DNA of 64,000 bases from NCBI RefSeq assembly GCF_013299185.1, contig NZ_JAAFKG010000023.1, positions 37,708 through 101,707 of the forward strand, in the 5' to 3' direction. Origin of the DNA: Microcoleus sp. bin48.metabat.b7b8b9.023. GTDB lineage: Bacteria; Cyanobacteriota; Cyanobacteriia; Cyanobacteriales; Microcoleaceae. Positions 1 through 7,984 of the stretch are shown here, in pieces. The stretch's first letter is position 1; each line of letters begins with the position of its first letter. Both the position numbers and the translations under genes were made by a program. Below the pieces are notes generated by a model, which saw nothing but the letters and a program-made list of their open reading frames with translations, was not told the origin of the DNA and ran no database searches.

Positions 1-230
1 AACTGTTCCCCGGCTGCCTGACCGTCGAGTTCGGCTAACCCTTGCACCAGCGCCTCCGTGGTGGTGTTGCCTGCCTTGAGGCGATCGAGAGCAATACCGA
101 TTCCGGGCGTGGTAGCCAGGGTTAGCAAAGCAGTCGCATCTGATTCTGCTGAGTGCAGGGTGTAGTGGTCTTTAGTGCTTTTGACTTGGATATCGGGGTT
201 GAGGGAAACAGCGAAGGGGTGGTGGCTCAT
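1..230 (-). CDS. Partial: N-terminus of SagB/ThcOx-like oxidase or PatG of the cyanobactin cluster
   Basis: Reading the minus strand from the ATG at 230 gives 76 open codons that run off the left edge, starting MSHHPFAVSLNPDIQV. The pattern of a short beta-rich segment followed by a PGIGIALDRLKAG helix-turn-type stretch resembles the winged-helix/RRE-like N-terminus of SagB/ThcOx-type FMN oxidases, which turn thiazolines into thiazoles. Its position after A-B-C-D-E-F fits the patG slot; known PatG proteins carry an N-terminal oxidase and a C-terminal macrocyclase. Whether this is a fused PatG or a stand-alone oxidase cannot be seen here. No clear Shine-Dalgarno lies before the ATG, so the start is moderately certain. 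The family call rests on fold-like pattern and context, not on catalytic residues. Confidence 0.6.
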   Translation of the reverse strand, partial: MSHHPFAVSLNPDIQVKSTKDHYTLHSAESDATALLTLATTPGIGIALDRLKAGNTTTEALVQGLAELDGQAAGEQ

Positions 231-345
231 GGTGATGGATAATAGGAAACGATGATTGGGCCTGTGAGTCAATGACAGCAGCGATCGGTGAAATTACCAG
301 CAATAGGATCTTATTCGATGTTAAAAACTGGGAGGGGTAATCTCA

Positions 346-484
346 GAAGGTGATGATTTTGTTCGGACTATTGAAGCACTATTCGATATATTGACCCAAC
401 GAGAGATTCATTATGTATTGGTTGGCAAAGTTGGTTGGCGGGGTAGCTCTACTCAACTATGTGGAGGGTCGCAATATTCAATAG
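346..484 (+). pseudogene. Remnant of a nucleotidyltransferase-like gene
   Basis: Frame 1 from 346 reads EGDDFVRTIEALFDILTQRE, then IHYVLVG. After a frame change near 424-434 the text resumes as VGGVALLNYVEGRNIQ and stops at TAG 482-484. IHYVLVGGVALLNYVEGRNTQD is the typical start of small cyanobacterial MNT/DUF6036-type nucleotidyltransferases. A short GTTGG duplication (421-436) explains the frameshift. The DID catalytic motif expected next is lost. This debris separates patF from the oxidase start and lies on the opposite strand to them. Confidence 0.5.
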
Positions 485-524
485 ACATCTCCTAAAAATA
501 AATTATGGCTTACCTATCGGGGAA

Positions 525-591
525 GGGCGAAGCATTTGGGATATCCAGATTTCTGATTTTTCCGTGAAATTGTCGCCCAAATGCTTCGCCC
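525..591. repeat. Inverted repeat with GGGCGAAGCAT arms
   Basis: The 16-base arm GGGCGAAGCATTTGGG at 525-540 is repeated as its exact reverse complement at 576-591, and CCTACAAA follows. The same arm core (GGGCGAAGCAT ... ATGCTTCGCCCCTACAAA) recurs at 15050-15275 and 37405-37517, so this is a member or decayed relative of one dispersed family. The short open frame across it is not credible as a gene. Confidence 0.7.
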
Positions 592-748
592 CTACAAAAT
601 ACTACAGATTAATACAATGTTTTCTCGAGATGTCTAATATATTTTCAGCTCAGCAGCAAGCATTGGAAGAAGAATAGTTTTAAATTTTAACTTGCTGACG
701 ACACAAAGAAATGAGTGCATCCAGTGGTAGGGATTTGAATCTTCAGAT

Positions 749-1669
749 TCAAGCGAACCCTTCTCTGTTGTAGTAAAGGCGAAAGTTCTCCAGTCTGTTG
801 CTTTCTAGATCTTGCTCGGTGACACCTACACAAATAAGTTTGAGATGCTCTCGACTTTTGCAAAAGTCATAAACTCTGTTTCCCAAGTTGTCGAACAAAA
901 AATACTTCGGAATATCCTGAATATCTGTGAATCCAAAATATATGACTGGCTCTGAATTTGCTTGAGAAAAGCCCACCATCAAAATATCGGAGACATCCAT
1001 GAGAAAATTTACTCTTGATGAAAAATTTTTCTGTATGTAAGCTTTAATCAATAGTCCACGATCGCCTTGGGATTGAGCTTTCCCTCCCGGAGCAGCGGCA
1101 TAGAGTTCAACTTCACTCCGACCATCCAAGAAAAAGTCAAACCCAATCAAAGAGACATCTTTCATCAGAGCCTGTATCAACTCGGCTGAATATTGGCTAC
1201 CATCAAGAGCGAGTGCTGTCCTCACTAGCTCTTCAGGATTTTCACCAACGTTAAAATGGATTTTTAAGCTAGACTTCTCCAATTGTGGACGCAGGTCAAT
1301 TCCTACACCATTATCAATAATCTTAGGGGAATTAATATGCAATCCCAGAAACCTCTGAAATAAATGCCGATCGATTTTAACACCAACTTGACTCTCTACA
1401 TCATCTAGGAACTTTAAGGCTGGTGTCAAAAATCCAGGCCATGAGGTAGATCGGTCACAACCCACAGTGAAACGTCCTCCAAACAACTGGTTTCCTTCCA
1501 CCTTACAAGAAGGCTCAATAAAGCAAAGACTTTCTATTTCAAGGGTTAGCTTTTCCAGAAGAGGAAGAGGAAAGATATTTTCTACATCGAAAGCATCTTG
1601 ATGAGCACGCATATACTGGATACGCTGTTCTCGCAGACCACTATTTTGAAGCATAGGCATTAAAGTCAC
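749..1669 (-). CDS. patF: PatF/TruF/LynF-family peptide prenyltransferase
   Basis: The 306-residue protein matches the length and texture of the cyanobactin ABBA-type prenyltransferase family (PatF, TruF, LynF). Features in order are LREQRIQYMRAHQDAFDVE near the N-terminus, a FLGLHINSPKI segment, then GIDLRPQLEKSSLKIHFNVG in mid-protein, SLIGFDFFLDGRSEVELYA, and a C-terminal RLENFRLYYNREGFA. Family members attach dimethylallyl groups to Tyr (LynF) or Ser/Thr (TruF1) of cyclised cores; PatF itself is reported inactive. The cores encoded at 1995-2345 have no Tyr but always Ser/Thr at position 2, so Ser/Thr prenylation is the likelier activity if the enzyme works. The start is GTG 1669 or ATG 1660; GAGGA lies upstream. 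Activity cannot be judged from sequence alone. Confidence 0.85.
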   Translation of the reverse strand: MTLMPMLQNSGLREQRIQYMRAHQDAFDVENIFPLPLLEKLTLEIESLCFIEPSCKVEGNQLFGGRFTVGCDRSTSWPGFLTPALKFLDDVESQVGVKIDRHLFQRFLGLHINSPKIIDNGVGIDLRPQLEKSSLKIHFNVGENPEELVRTALALDGSQYSAELIQALMKDVSLIGFDFFLDGRSEVELYAAAPGGKAQSQGDRGLLIKAYIQKNFSSRVNFLMDVSDILMVGFSQANSEPVIYFGFTDIQDIPKYFLFDNLGNRVYDFCKSREHLKLICVGVTEQDLESNRLENFRLYYNREGFA

Positions 1670-1994
1670 AATCTCATTTCCTCACAAAGGTATACTTGCA
1701 TCTCAAATAATCCATTCAAATATTCAAAGGCAGCGTATTTTTAGTCAAAAAAGAGTTACTCCTAAACGGGTAAAGATAAGTTGTAATGGCGGGCAAAGAG
1801 CTAGATCGCGCTAATGTGATTTTCCAAAAAAGACGAGGTGAATGAGGGAACCTCAATAGAACTTAGAAAAAGCTTGATTGTTGATCGCTCATCCTTCACC
1901 CCGCCTCTGCTCCTAGCCTAAATGCTTAAACAGTTAACTGCTAGGCAAAGATCGCTAGACTCAAGCTACGAGCGCTACAGATGCCTCTCTGCCT
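1670..1994. other. patE-patF intergenic region
   Basis: About 325 bases between the precursor stop and the prenyltransferase start. No second precursor leader and no convincing coding frame was seen. This spacing could allow the abundant precursor message to end before patF, but no clear hairpin with a T-run was identified. Confidence 0.4.
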
Positions 1995-2345
1995 CTATGC
2001 TTCCGCATCATCGTAGGAAGGAACGCAAGGAACCGAGAAAGACGCATCCACACCATCGTAGGAAGGAACGCAAGGAAACGTGAAAGACGCATCCACACCA
2101 TCGTAGGAAGGAACGCAAGGAAACGTGAAAGACGCATCCACACCATCGTAGGAAGGAATGAAAGGAACCGTGACAGAGGCATCCACACCATCGTAGGAAG
2201 GAACGCAAGGAAACGAGATAGAGGCATCCACACCAGTACCACCGAGAGCTTCCTCGGAGAGTTCAGCCAAACGGCTGGGGAGTTTGCCACTGATACCACG
2301 GAGCACGGGTTTGCCTTGGTGGGGCAGAATGTTCTTCTTGTTCAT
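1995..2345 (-). CDS. patE: Cyanobactin precursor peptide (PatE/LynE-like) with five cores
   Basis: The start is MNKKNILPHQGKPVLRG at ATG 2345; GAGGAT lies about ten bases upstream, and an in-frame ATG at 2360 overlaps that Shine-Dalgarno, so it is rejected. The 116-residue product has the class-typical leader with LAELSEEAL (residues 26-34), the recognition site for the YcaO heterocyclase. Five 15-residue cassettes follow (residues 38-112): GVDAS (N-terminal protease signal), a seven-residue core, then SYD (macrocyclase signal). Cores in order are ISFPCVP, VTVPFIP, FTFPCVP, FTFPCVP and FSVPCVP. All end in Pro, as PatG-type macrocyclases need. Four have one Cys at position 5 after Pro, expected to become thiazoline or thiazole; core 2 has Phe there and no Cys. 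The tail is SYDDAEA, as in LynE. The core sequences are not ones I recognise. Confidence 0.95.
   Translation of the reverse strand: MNKKNILPHQGKPVLRGISGKLPSRLAELSEEALGGTGVDASISFPCVPSYDGVDASVTVPFIPSYDGVDASFTFPCVPSYDGVDASFTFPCVPSYDGVDASFSVPCVPSYDDAEA
2010..2234 (-). repeat. Five tandem 45-bp core cassettes of the precursor
   Basis: Five in-frame 45-base units (start to end on the minus strand: 2234, 2189, 2144, 2099, 2054) encode GVDAS-core-SYD. The flanking recognition codons are nearly identical while core codons vary, the signature of cassette duplication and core diversification in cyanobactin precursors. Units 3 and 4 encode identical cores, which suggests a recent duplication. The other long open frames across this region are by-products of the 45-base periodicity. 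Confidence 0.92.
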
Positions 2346-2479
2346 GAGAATAATCCTCATTATGTTATTTGGCGTATTGACCCGTTGGGGTGGGTCAGTC
2401 CCCTTCTTCGTGAGAAGAAGCTTAGTCGGGCGACATCCGGTACGTAGCGACTACCTATCGCCCGCAAACTTTAAAAAAC

Positions 2480-4810
2480 TTAAAATGGCATCGGTGTGGG
2501 GTTCATTTGCGCCTCCGCAAGGGGTTCGTCTAGCCACCCCAGCTTCACCGGCACATCATAGAGCCGCCCCGACCCAAACCGCGACCAAAAATGGCGCATT
2601 CCTGGCACTGTCACCTTAACCACATTCAGCCCAATGTCCGGTCGAGTTTGATCCACCACCAAGGTCTCCAGACCGGCTTTTTGGGCAATGTCTACGCAGG
2701 TGAGGACATCGGTGTAAATGTCATCACTCCAACGCTTGGGGTAATCCCGGGCTGTCTTGAGGGGTTGCGTGGCATCAGGAACCAGATAGGGATGATCCGC
2801 CAGCTTCGCAGTGAGTAACCAATCCGTTGCGTCGTTTTTCAGGTTCTCGTCTGGCACTCTGTCCAGTTCCAAGCCAATTTGGTTAACTTCTGTGAGGGTG
2901 CGGATGATGGCAATAGTGGGGTCGAGGTGCGCCCCAAAGCCGAGAATCAGTCGTTCCGAGCTTCCCGTTTTCCGATTCGACACCCCGACAAAAGCTGGAA
3001 TCCCCAAGTCGGCCGTTAAATCCAGCACCCACAAATCGCGGTTATTTTCCTGGTAAAACTGCTGCAACTGGACAAAATACGGCTCATCAAAGCTCGTCAA
3101 GTCCACCGCCGGACGCCTCAAGCGGTTGTACCACCACAGCGCCACACCGTCGCGCTCCACCAGTTCCATAAACCCTTGCAGAATGGCTTCTTCCAGGGTG
3201 TTCCCGGCAGCATTACCGTTGGAATCTCCCCGGCAGAAGCGATGAGCTTGGGGCAAGGGATAGTGGTAGTAGCACATCGCCGTAGGCAAATACTTATGGG
3301 TCTGCTCTGTTAGCGACCACACTGGAGTCCAATCAATGGCTTGACTCGCATCAAACTGCTGGGGAATCCAATCGTGAGCCGCCGTTGCTTGCGCGTTCAA
3401 GCTCTCCCGGTTGGCATACTGCGCCTCGCTAAAGCACAAACTTTGCTGTGGATGAATCGCCAAGTCTTTTAGTGCTACCAGGGTTGTTCGTTTGCGAGGT
3501 TCGTCCCCTTGAAAGATGCCAGAATAGCGCTCCACTGCTTCACATAAGCCACTCGCCCGCGATTGGCTATCGGTCTTGCCCTTGCCCGAACTCTTGTGTT
3601 TCAGGGTATTGCGTAGACCCCGTAAGGAGGTGGCACTGCCGAAGCTATGCCCCGCCCGGTAGGTATGTACCAACGGATTAGCCGGATCTGTAATCCGCAC
3701 TAGCTCAGTCACCACCCCCGTCAGTGGACCGATCAAGTGCTGATATTTTTGCACCGTCTGTTCTGGTGTTACCGCGCGATGACCGCCATCACGGGTAAAG
3801 TGCTTGCGGCGCGATTCCAGCTTCAGCGGTTCAAACCCCCGGCGTTTTAGGATACCTGTGTCGCCACAGGTCGGACATTGCGGCCGCTTGATAAAGACAT
3901 GACTTTTCACGTCCAATATCATGTGGTTGAAGGTGATAATCTTGCCATCCAATGTCGGGAAGCGAGCCGTTCCCGGTGCAGTGACATTGGCGTGGTACTT
4001 AACAATCCACTTGGCAATCTCAGTGGCTGCAAACTGTAACCCCGTTTGCAGGGTCGAAGGCAGCGTCGCCCGTGCTGTGGGCAAACAGCCTAATAGACTC
4101 CCGTTTTGACCGTTGCGCTGCTGTTGGGCTTGTTTTTGCCGCAAGACCGACGACTCAACTTCGCGGTTGCCCCCCAGCCGATGAGCCAGACAGGCCCAAC
4201 ACCCTGTCTTTCCAGGAACAAACACCGGCCCCAACCACAGGACACTGCCCACCGGCTTGACAAGTAGCCAATTTTGTTGGCTCTCCAAAGCCTGCTTGTT
4301 GATGGCAGATAGTTCTGGCTGCAAATAGTCATCAGTCAAAACGATGTTGAGCGCTGCTGGAGAATCCGCATCCGTGGGGGCTTGCACCGAAATGCCCATG
4401 TCCTGCAGGGCTGTGGCGAGGGCAGCAACAGTAGCTTCACTGATGTTCTCGCCCACCTTTGTCAAATTCACTGGCTGCTGTAGCGCTTGTAGCGCCACGG
4501 AGGGTGCAATCCCTAACTCGCTCCAAAATGCCGCCACTTCCGAGGATAGTTCCGGGGCTACCTCGGTGAGATAGCCCTTCTCTGCGAGGCGATCGAGTAC
4601 GTATTCGATGTGTTCCGGGGGGACTTCTCCATCAAATTTTTCCACAATCTGCGCTAGGGTGTGTTGCCCGTCCAAAAGAGGCACGATTTGGCAGTAGAGT
4701 TGCCCGGTGAGGGCGTAGTTGCTCTGTTCGCCAAGGAGGTAGACTTGCTTTGGCTCGATCGCCTCGACATGAAAGTGGGGCTGAATTTGGAGCAGTGTGG
4801 TGGATTGCAT
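2480..4810 (-). CDS. patD: Cyanobactin YcaO heterocyclase (LynD/PatD-like)
   Basis: The 776-residue ATP-dependent cyclodehydratase forms azolines from core Cys (and in PatD also Ser/Thr). The N-terminal RRE-like leader-binding domain (about residues 1-90, LLQIQPHFHVEAIEPKQVYL) is followed by an E1-like region with zinc cysteines (CWAC near 206-209 and CPTCGD in mid-protein) and a C-terminal YcaO domain containing ASGLCEAVERYSG, GNAAGNTLEEAILQGF and MELVERDG, which supply the ATP/Mg glutamates. The protein ends MNPTPMPF, the Pro-rich tail needed by YcaO enzymes. Length and wording are very close to LynD of Lyngbya, a Cys-selective enzyme, so Cys-only modification is inferred. It sits 134 bases upstream of the precursor in the same orientation. 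Confidence 0.95.
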   Translation of the reverse strand: MQSTTLLQIQPHFHVEAIEPKQVYLLGEQSNYALTGQLYCQIVPLLDGQHTLAQIVEKFDGEVPPEHIEYVLDRLAEKGYLTEVAPELSSEVAAFWSELGIAPSVALQALQQPVNLTKVGENISEATVAALATALQDMGISVQAPTDADSPAALNIVLTDDYLQPELSAINKQALESQQNWLLVKPVGSVLWLGPVFVPGKTGCWACLAHRLGGNREVESSVLRQKQAQQQRNGQNGSLLGCLPTARATLPSTLQTGLQFAATEIAKWIVKYHANVTAPGTARFPTLDGKIITFNHMILDVKSHVFIKRPQCPTCGDTGILKRRGFEPLKLESRRKHFTRDGGHRAVTPEQTVQKYQHLIGPLTGVVTELVRITDPANPLVHTYRAGHSFGSATSLRGLRNTLKHKSSGKGKTDSQSRASGLCEAVERYSGIFQGDEPRKRTTLVALKDLAIHPQQSLCFSEAQYANRESLNAQATAAHDWIPQQFDASQAIDWTPVWSLTEQTHKYLPTAMCYYHYPLPQAHRFCRGDSNGNAAGNTLEEAILQGFMELVERDGVALWWYNRLRRPAVDLTSFDEPYFVQLQQFYQENNRDLWVLDLTADLGIPAFVGVSNRKTGSSERLILGFGAHLDPTIAIIRTLTEVNQIGLELDRVPDENLKNDATDWLLTAKLADHPYLVPDATQPLKTARDYPKRWSDDIYTDVLTCVDIAQKAGLETLVVDQTRPDIGLNVVKVTVPGMRHFWSRFGSGRLYDVPVKLGWLDEPLAEAQMNPTPMPF

Positions 4811-4862
4811 AGAGCGAACAGTCAGTCATTAAGTGGACGGTGATAACAAGACAGGCTAGGGA

Positions 4863-5624
4863 TTAAGTCCAGATGCGGCCCCGGCGGAAGGGTTTAGGGT
4901 GTTTTTCTGACTTCTTGGCTTGCTTCTTGGCGTAGTCGCACCAGTAGGCATAATCTTGCAGCCCAGTGTGGGAAGTCGGCACGTAAGACTTTTTCTGTTC
5001 TGGCGTGGAGGAGACTTCAGAGGGTGTTACTTCTGTTTTCTCCTTAGCCGTTTCCTTTTTCTCATTAGCCATAGTTTCTTTAGTTTCCTTAGTTTCTTTA
5101 GATGTTTGGGGTGTTTGGAGGGTTTGCGGTGGCTGGGAAGCCACCATCCCCTCTAGCTTGAGGTAGTCGATCCGGTGTGCCCCATCTCCCAAACCAACAG
5201 CGGTGGTCAGGGTCAGGGTATGTTTCCCGGCGCTGAGGGCTGGCAAGGGAATCTGGGTTTTGGTTGGCTTGCCTGACCCGATCCCGACGAGTTCGGTCAC
5301 TGGCTCACCATCAACCAAAAGGGTGTCAACTTGAGAGCCAAAAAAGTTGTAAAAAAGTGTAAGTTCGCCTGTGCTGTAGTTTTTGCCAAGGGTGAATTGG
5401 ATATTCAGTTTGTCGGTGGAAAAAAGGTGCTTTCCCTTCCTCTGCGGTTTGGTTTTGCGAGCTGGAACCACTAGCAGCGATGGCATCTGGGGCTGGTTAA
5501 TGGGGTCTTTATCTGACCCAACAACATAGGTAAATTCAGCGTGCCACCCACCTACCTGCGAAAACTCCTGACTTCCTTTACCAGGTTGACCGATTTGCCA
5601 TAGGATTTCAGTTTGCTGAGGCAT
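4863..5624 (-). CDS. patC: PatC-like protein with large N-terminal beta-sandwich-like extension
   Basis: The 253-residue protein lies between patB and patD. Its last roughly 45 residues (YVPTSHTGLQDYAYWCDYAK onward) resemble the small PatC/TruC/TenC proteins of cyanobactin clusters, whose role is unknown and which are usually well under 100 residues. Residues 1-170 look like a beta-rich domain with alternating hydrophobics (KLNIQFTLGKNYSTGELTLF, ALSAGKHTLTLTTAVGLGDG), similar to a carbohydrate-binding or jelly-roll fold. A low-complexity Lys/Glu/Thr linker (KETKETKETMANEKKETAK) joins the two. I see no catalytic motif. The fused architecture is unusual for PatC, so it is either a fusion or a different subfamily. 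Confidence 0.65.
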   Translation of the reverse strand: MPQQTEILWQIGQPGKGSQEFSQVGGWHAEFTYVVGSDKDPINQPQMPSLLVVPARKTKPQRKGKHLFSTDKLNIQFTLGKNYSTGELTLFYNFFGSQVDTLLVDGEPVTELVGIGSGKPTKTQIPLPALSAGKHTLTLTTAVGLGDGAHRIDYLKLEGMVASQPPQTLQTPQTSKETKETKETMANEKKETAKEKTEVTPSEVSSTPEQKKSYVPTSHTGLQDYAYWCDYAKKQAKKSEKHPKPFRRGRIWT

Positions 5625-5647
5625 GGTGATTAGCGGCTAGTGGGTCG

Positions 5648-5899
5648 TTAATAGTATCGTCCCATGCCCCCAAAGCCACCCCAGCCCTGGCTGGCTGAAC
5701 TCTGGCTGGCACTAGAGTGCATCACTTGGTTGAAACTGCGGTTGGCATAGGCCGAAGGATCGTTATAGTTGGCGCCATGCATCAGATCCATCCGAATATG
5801 CACCAAATCATCGGGATTACCATTTTCCACATCTACGCACAGTGCAGGCTGGATGAAATGGGGACGTTTGACGGGGGGAGACAATAGAGGAAGTCGCAT
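5648..5899 (-). CDS. patB: PatB/AcyB/McaB-family cyanobactin cluster protein
   Basis: The 83-residue protein begins MRLPLLSPPVKRPHFIQPAL and contains VENGNPDDLVHIRMDLMHG, the conserved block of the small PatB family found beside PatA in cyanobactin loci. Its biochemical role is not established and it is dispensable in some reported systems. The C-terminus is Ser/Gly-rich (SASQSSASQGWGGFGGMG). It lies 23 bases upstream of patC on the same strand, consistent with one operon. Confidence 0.85.
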   Translation of the reverse strand: MRLPLLSPPVKRPHFIQPALCVDVENGNPDDLVHIRMDLMHGANYNDPSAYANRSFNQVMHSSASQSSASQGWGGFGGMGRYY

Positions 5900-5995
5900 G
5901 GTTTAAGATTCTCCGTATGGATAGGGTGAATAAATCTAGATGTCGTGGCGAGAGTGCATTTTGTTGTTGCACTCTCACCCAAATTGTATTGCCCT

Positions 5996-7984
5996 TTAGT
6001 ACGGTGAAGACCAAGAACGAACTTCGCCCAAAGTAACAGGAATCAAATCGCTTACATCAATGGTGAAGCGGAAAATCTTCTTGGCACGACGGCTGTTTTC
6101 AGGGTCGAAGAATTTCAATTTCACATCCCAGCAGTCGCTATCCATGCGACAGAAGGGACTTTTTTCAACAGTAATACTGTCGAGTTCCATGCCGACGGCA
6201 ACCGCTTCGCTGAAGGTTTGGGCGGCTTGGAAGGCGTTGGTAACGGAGAAATTGAGGGCGCGGTCTTGGGAGGTTGTTCCCAAGTTGCGGAGGTCGTAGT
6301 AGATGCGGTTGAGGAAGCCATCTAAGGTTTTGCGGATGCTTTCTTCGTCAGCAGTGCCGTCTTCAGCTTGTACCGCGTTCATCGCGGCAGCGACTAAGTT
6401 GTTAACTTTCCATCCGTAGATACCGCGAGTGCTTTGGGGTTCAATTACCGGAATAACTTGACCGGAGAATAGTTTGACTTTACGCCCGGTCAAGATGCCC
6501 GGTATGCTGACGCGCTCGACGTATTCGGCATCGCTTTCGGGTTGGATTTGACCCGCGAGGAGTTCGTGGAGAGCGCGGTAGGATTCGGCGGCGAAGGGAC
6601 CCATAGGATCGATCGCATAGACCGGGGTCAGTTCAATATTAATCGTCCAAATAAGCGAGCGCGACTCAGAAATATTGGCGTCCAGGTAGTCCACCATCTG
6701 ACGGGCATCGTAGGGATTCGCCGGAACCATTGTTGTCCCAAAGTTAAAAGGGGGCATCAGTTGTTTGAACGAATCCCGACGAGCTTCGCTTCCAAAGTCG
6801 TAGCCGAGGGTTCCTAGGGCATAGACAAGCTGACCCATGTCAGCGACTTCGCTGGGAGCTTGGCTGGCGGTGACGGAATTAGCAGTTAAGTTTGGCATCA
6901 TTGGTTGTTGGGTTGTAGCAGTGGGAAACGATTGAATCAAATCTTGCAAGTTTGGGGTGTTGCTGGGGACAGCCCCAGCGGTCGCAGTGGCTGCTGTTGC
7001 AACCGAGGTTTGAGGCGATTGCCCTTGCGCGGTGGCGATCGCTTCACCCGTATTGCTTAGGCTGCCATCACAACCGCAGCCGGCAGCTTCTATTTCTGAT
7101 GCATTCACTGATGTAAATTCCTCAGCCATGTTTCCTCCTTTTAGTAACGTTATTGCTCCAGGGATGTTCAGTCTGCCCGCCAGACACCGACGGGTTTCTT
7201 CTGGCAAGTCAGGGTCACAGGGTAAAGCACTCTGCAACAGTATTTGACGAACTTTGTGTGGATCGGGGGTTTCTCCCCGCTCCCGCTGAAGACTCAGCAG
7301 CACGGCTGCTACACCTGAGACAATCGGACTAGCGAAGCTCGTACCGCTGAGACGGTCGGTACCACCACCGGGTTTGGCCCCCAAAATATCCTCACCTGGG
7401 GCAAGGATGCCTTGGTCTTTGTAGGCTTCGCCCCAATTGCTAAATCCCAGGGGTTTGCCATGGGCATCCATCGCCCCGACCGCTAGCACAGAGGGCAAGG
7501 CAGCGGGTACGTGCAAGCAATCGCAACTATTGTTGCCAGCCGCAGCCACGAGCAAGACGTTGTTCTCTCGGCACAGACGAACGGCATTTTTCAGCCACCC
7601 ATCGGCTTCGCCAAAGTCGGTCAGTTGACCCCCACTGAGGTTAATAACGTGTGCTCCTGCATTGACCGCTTGCTCGATTCCCCGAGCTAAATCTAGCTGG
7701 GAAGTTTTGAGGCGATCGTCGGCAAAGATCGGCACTATTATTCCCTTGCATCGGGGAGCTATTCCCTCCACCGAACTACCCGGTTGCCCAAAAATAATGC
7801 TGGCAACGTGAGTTCCGTGAATGGACATATTGCCATTAGTTTGAGCTTCCCCTTTAACTAAGGTGGGCAAATAAGTTAAATCTGCACCTTGGAAACAAGG
7901 ATGATTCCGATCGACAGGACCATCCAAAACGGCAATACAAATACTATTATTTCCCTGGGATATGGTGCTTAATCTATCTAGCAT
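5996..7984 (-). CDS. patA: PatA-like subtilisin protease of the cyanobactin pathway
   Basis: The 662-residue protein has an N-terminal S8 subtilisin domain (1-280) with Asp21 in IAVLDGPVD, His56 in SIHGTHVASI, the oxyanion Asn in AAAGNN, and Ser216 in SGTSFASPIVSG. A low-complexity Ala/Thr/Gln linker follows, then a C-terminal PatA/PatG-type domain (about 370-662, starting QLVYALGTLGYDFGSEARRD). PatA cleaves leader and inter-cassette sequences before GVDAS-flanked cores to free a new N-terminus for macrocyclisation. No macrocyclase-capping insert is obvious in the protease domain, favouring PatA over PatG. An internal ATG at 7129 (residue 286) is preceded by AAAGGAGG four bases away, so a separate C-terminal polypeptide may also be made. 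No signal peptide is visible, so a cytoplasmic site is expected. Confidence 0.9.
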   Translation of the reverse strand: MLDRLSTISQGNNSICIAVLDGPVDRNHPCFQGADLTYLPTLVKGEAQTNGNMSIHGTHVASIIFGQPGSSVEGIAPRCKGIIVPIFADDRLKTSQLDLARGIEQAVNAGAHVINLSGGQLTDFGEADGWLKNAVRLCRENNVLLVAAAGNNSCDCLHVPAALPSVLAVGAMDAHGKPLGFSNWGEAYKDQGILAPGEDILGAKPGGGTDRLSGTSFASPIVSGVAAVLLSLQRERGETPDPHKVRQILLQSALPCDPDLPEETRRCLAGRLNIPGAITLLKGGNMAEEFTSVNASEIEAAGCGCDGSLSNTGEAIATAQGQSPQTSVATAATATAGAVPSNTPNLQDLIQSFPTATTQQPMMPNLTANSVTASQAPSEVADMGQLVYALGTLGYDFGSEARRDSFKQLMPPFNFGTTMVPANPYDARQMVDYLDANISESRSLIWTINIELTPVYAIDPMGPFAAESYRALHELLAGQIQPESDAEYVERVSIPGILTGRKVKLFSGQVIPVIEPQSTRGIYGWKVNNLVAAAMNAVQAEDGTADEESIRKTLDGFLNRIYYDLRNLGTTSQDRALNFSVTNAFQAAQTFSEAVAVGMELDSITVEKSPFCRMDSDCWDVKLKFFDPENSRRAKKIFRFTIDVSDLIPVTLGEVRSWSSPY
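7129..7140 (-). promoter_or_regulatory. Strong internal Shine-Dalgarno and ATG within patA
   Basis: Minus-strand text AAAGGAGGAAACATG is centred on 7129-7141. It is the best ribosome binding site seen in this cluster and lies exactly at the junction of the protease domain and the C-terminal part (MAEEFTSVNASEIEAAGCGC). It is in frame with patA at codon 286. Confidence 0.55.

Noticed and set aside
459..677. 72-codon frame at the left end
   Set aside because: Crosses a pseudogene remnant and a palindromic repeat; no protein-like features.
1961..2299. Overlapping open frames across the precursor repeats
   Set aside because: They arise from the 45-base periodicity of patE; only the frame with the cyanobactin leader makes sense.
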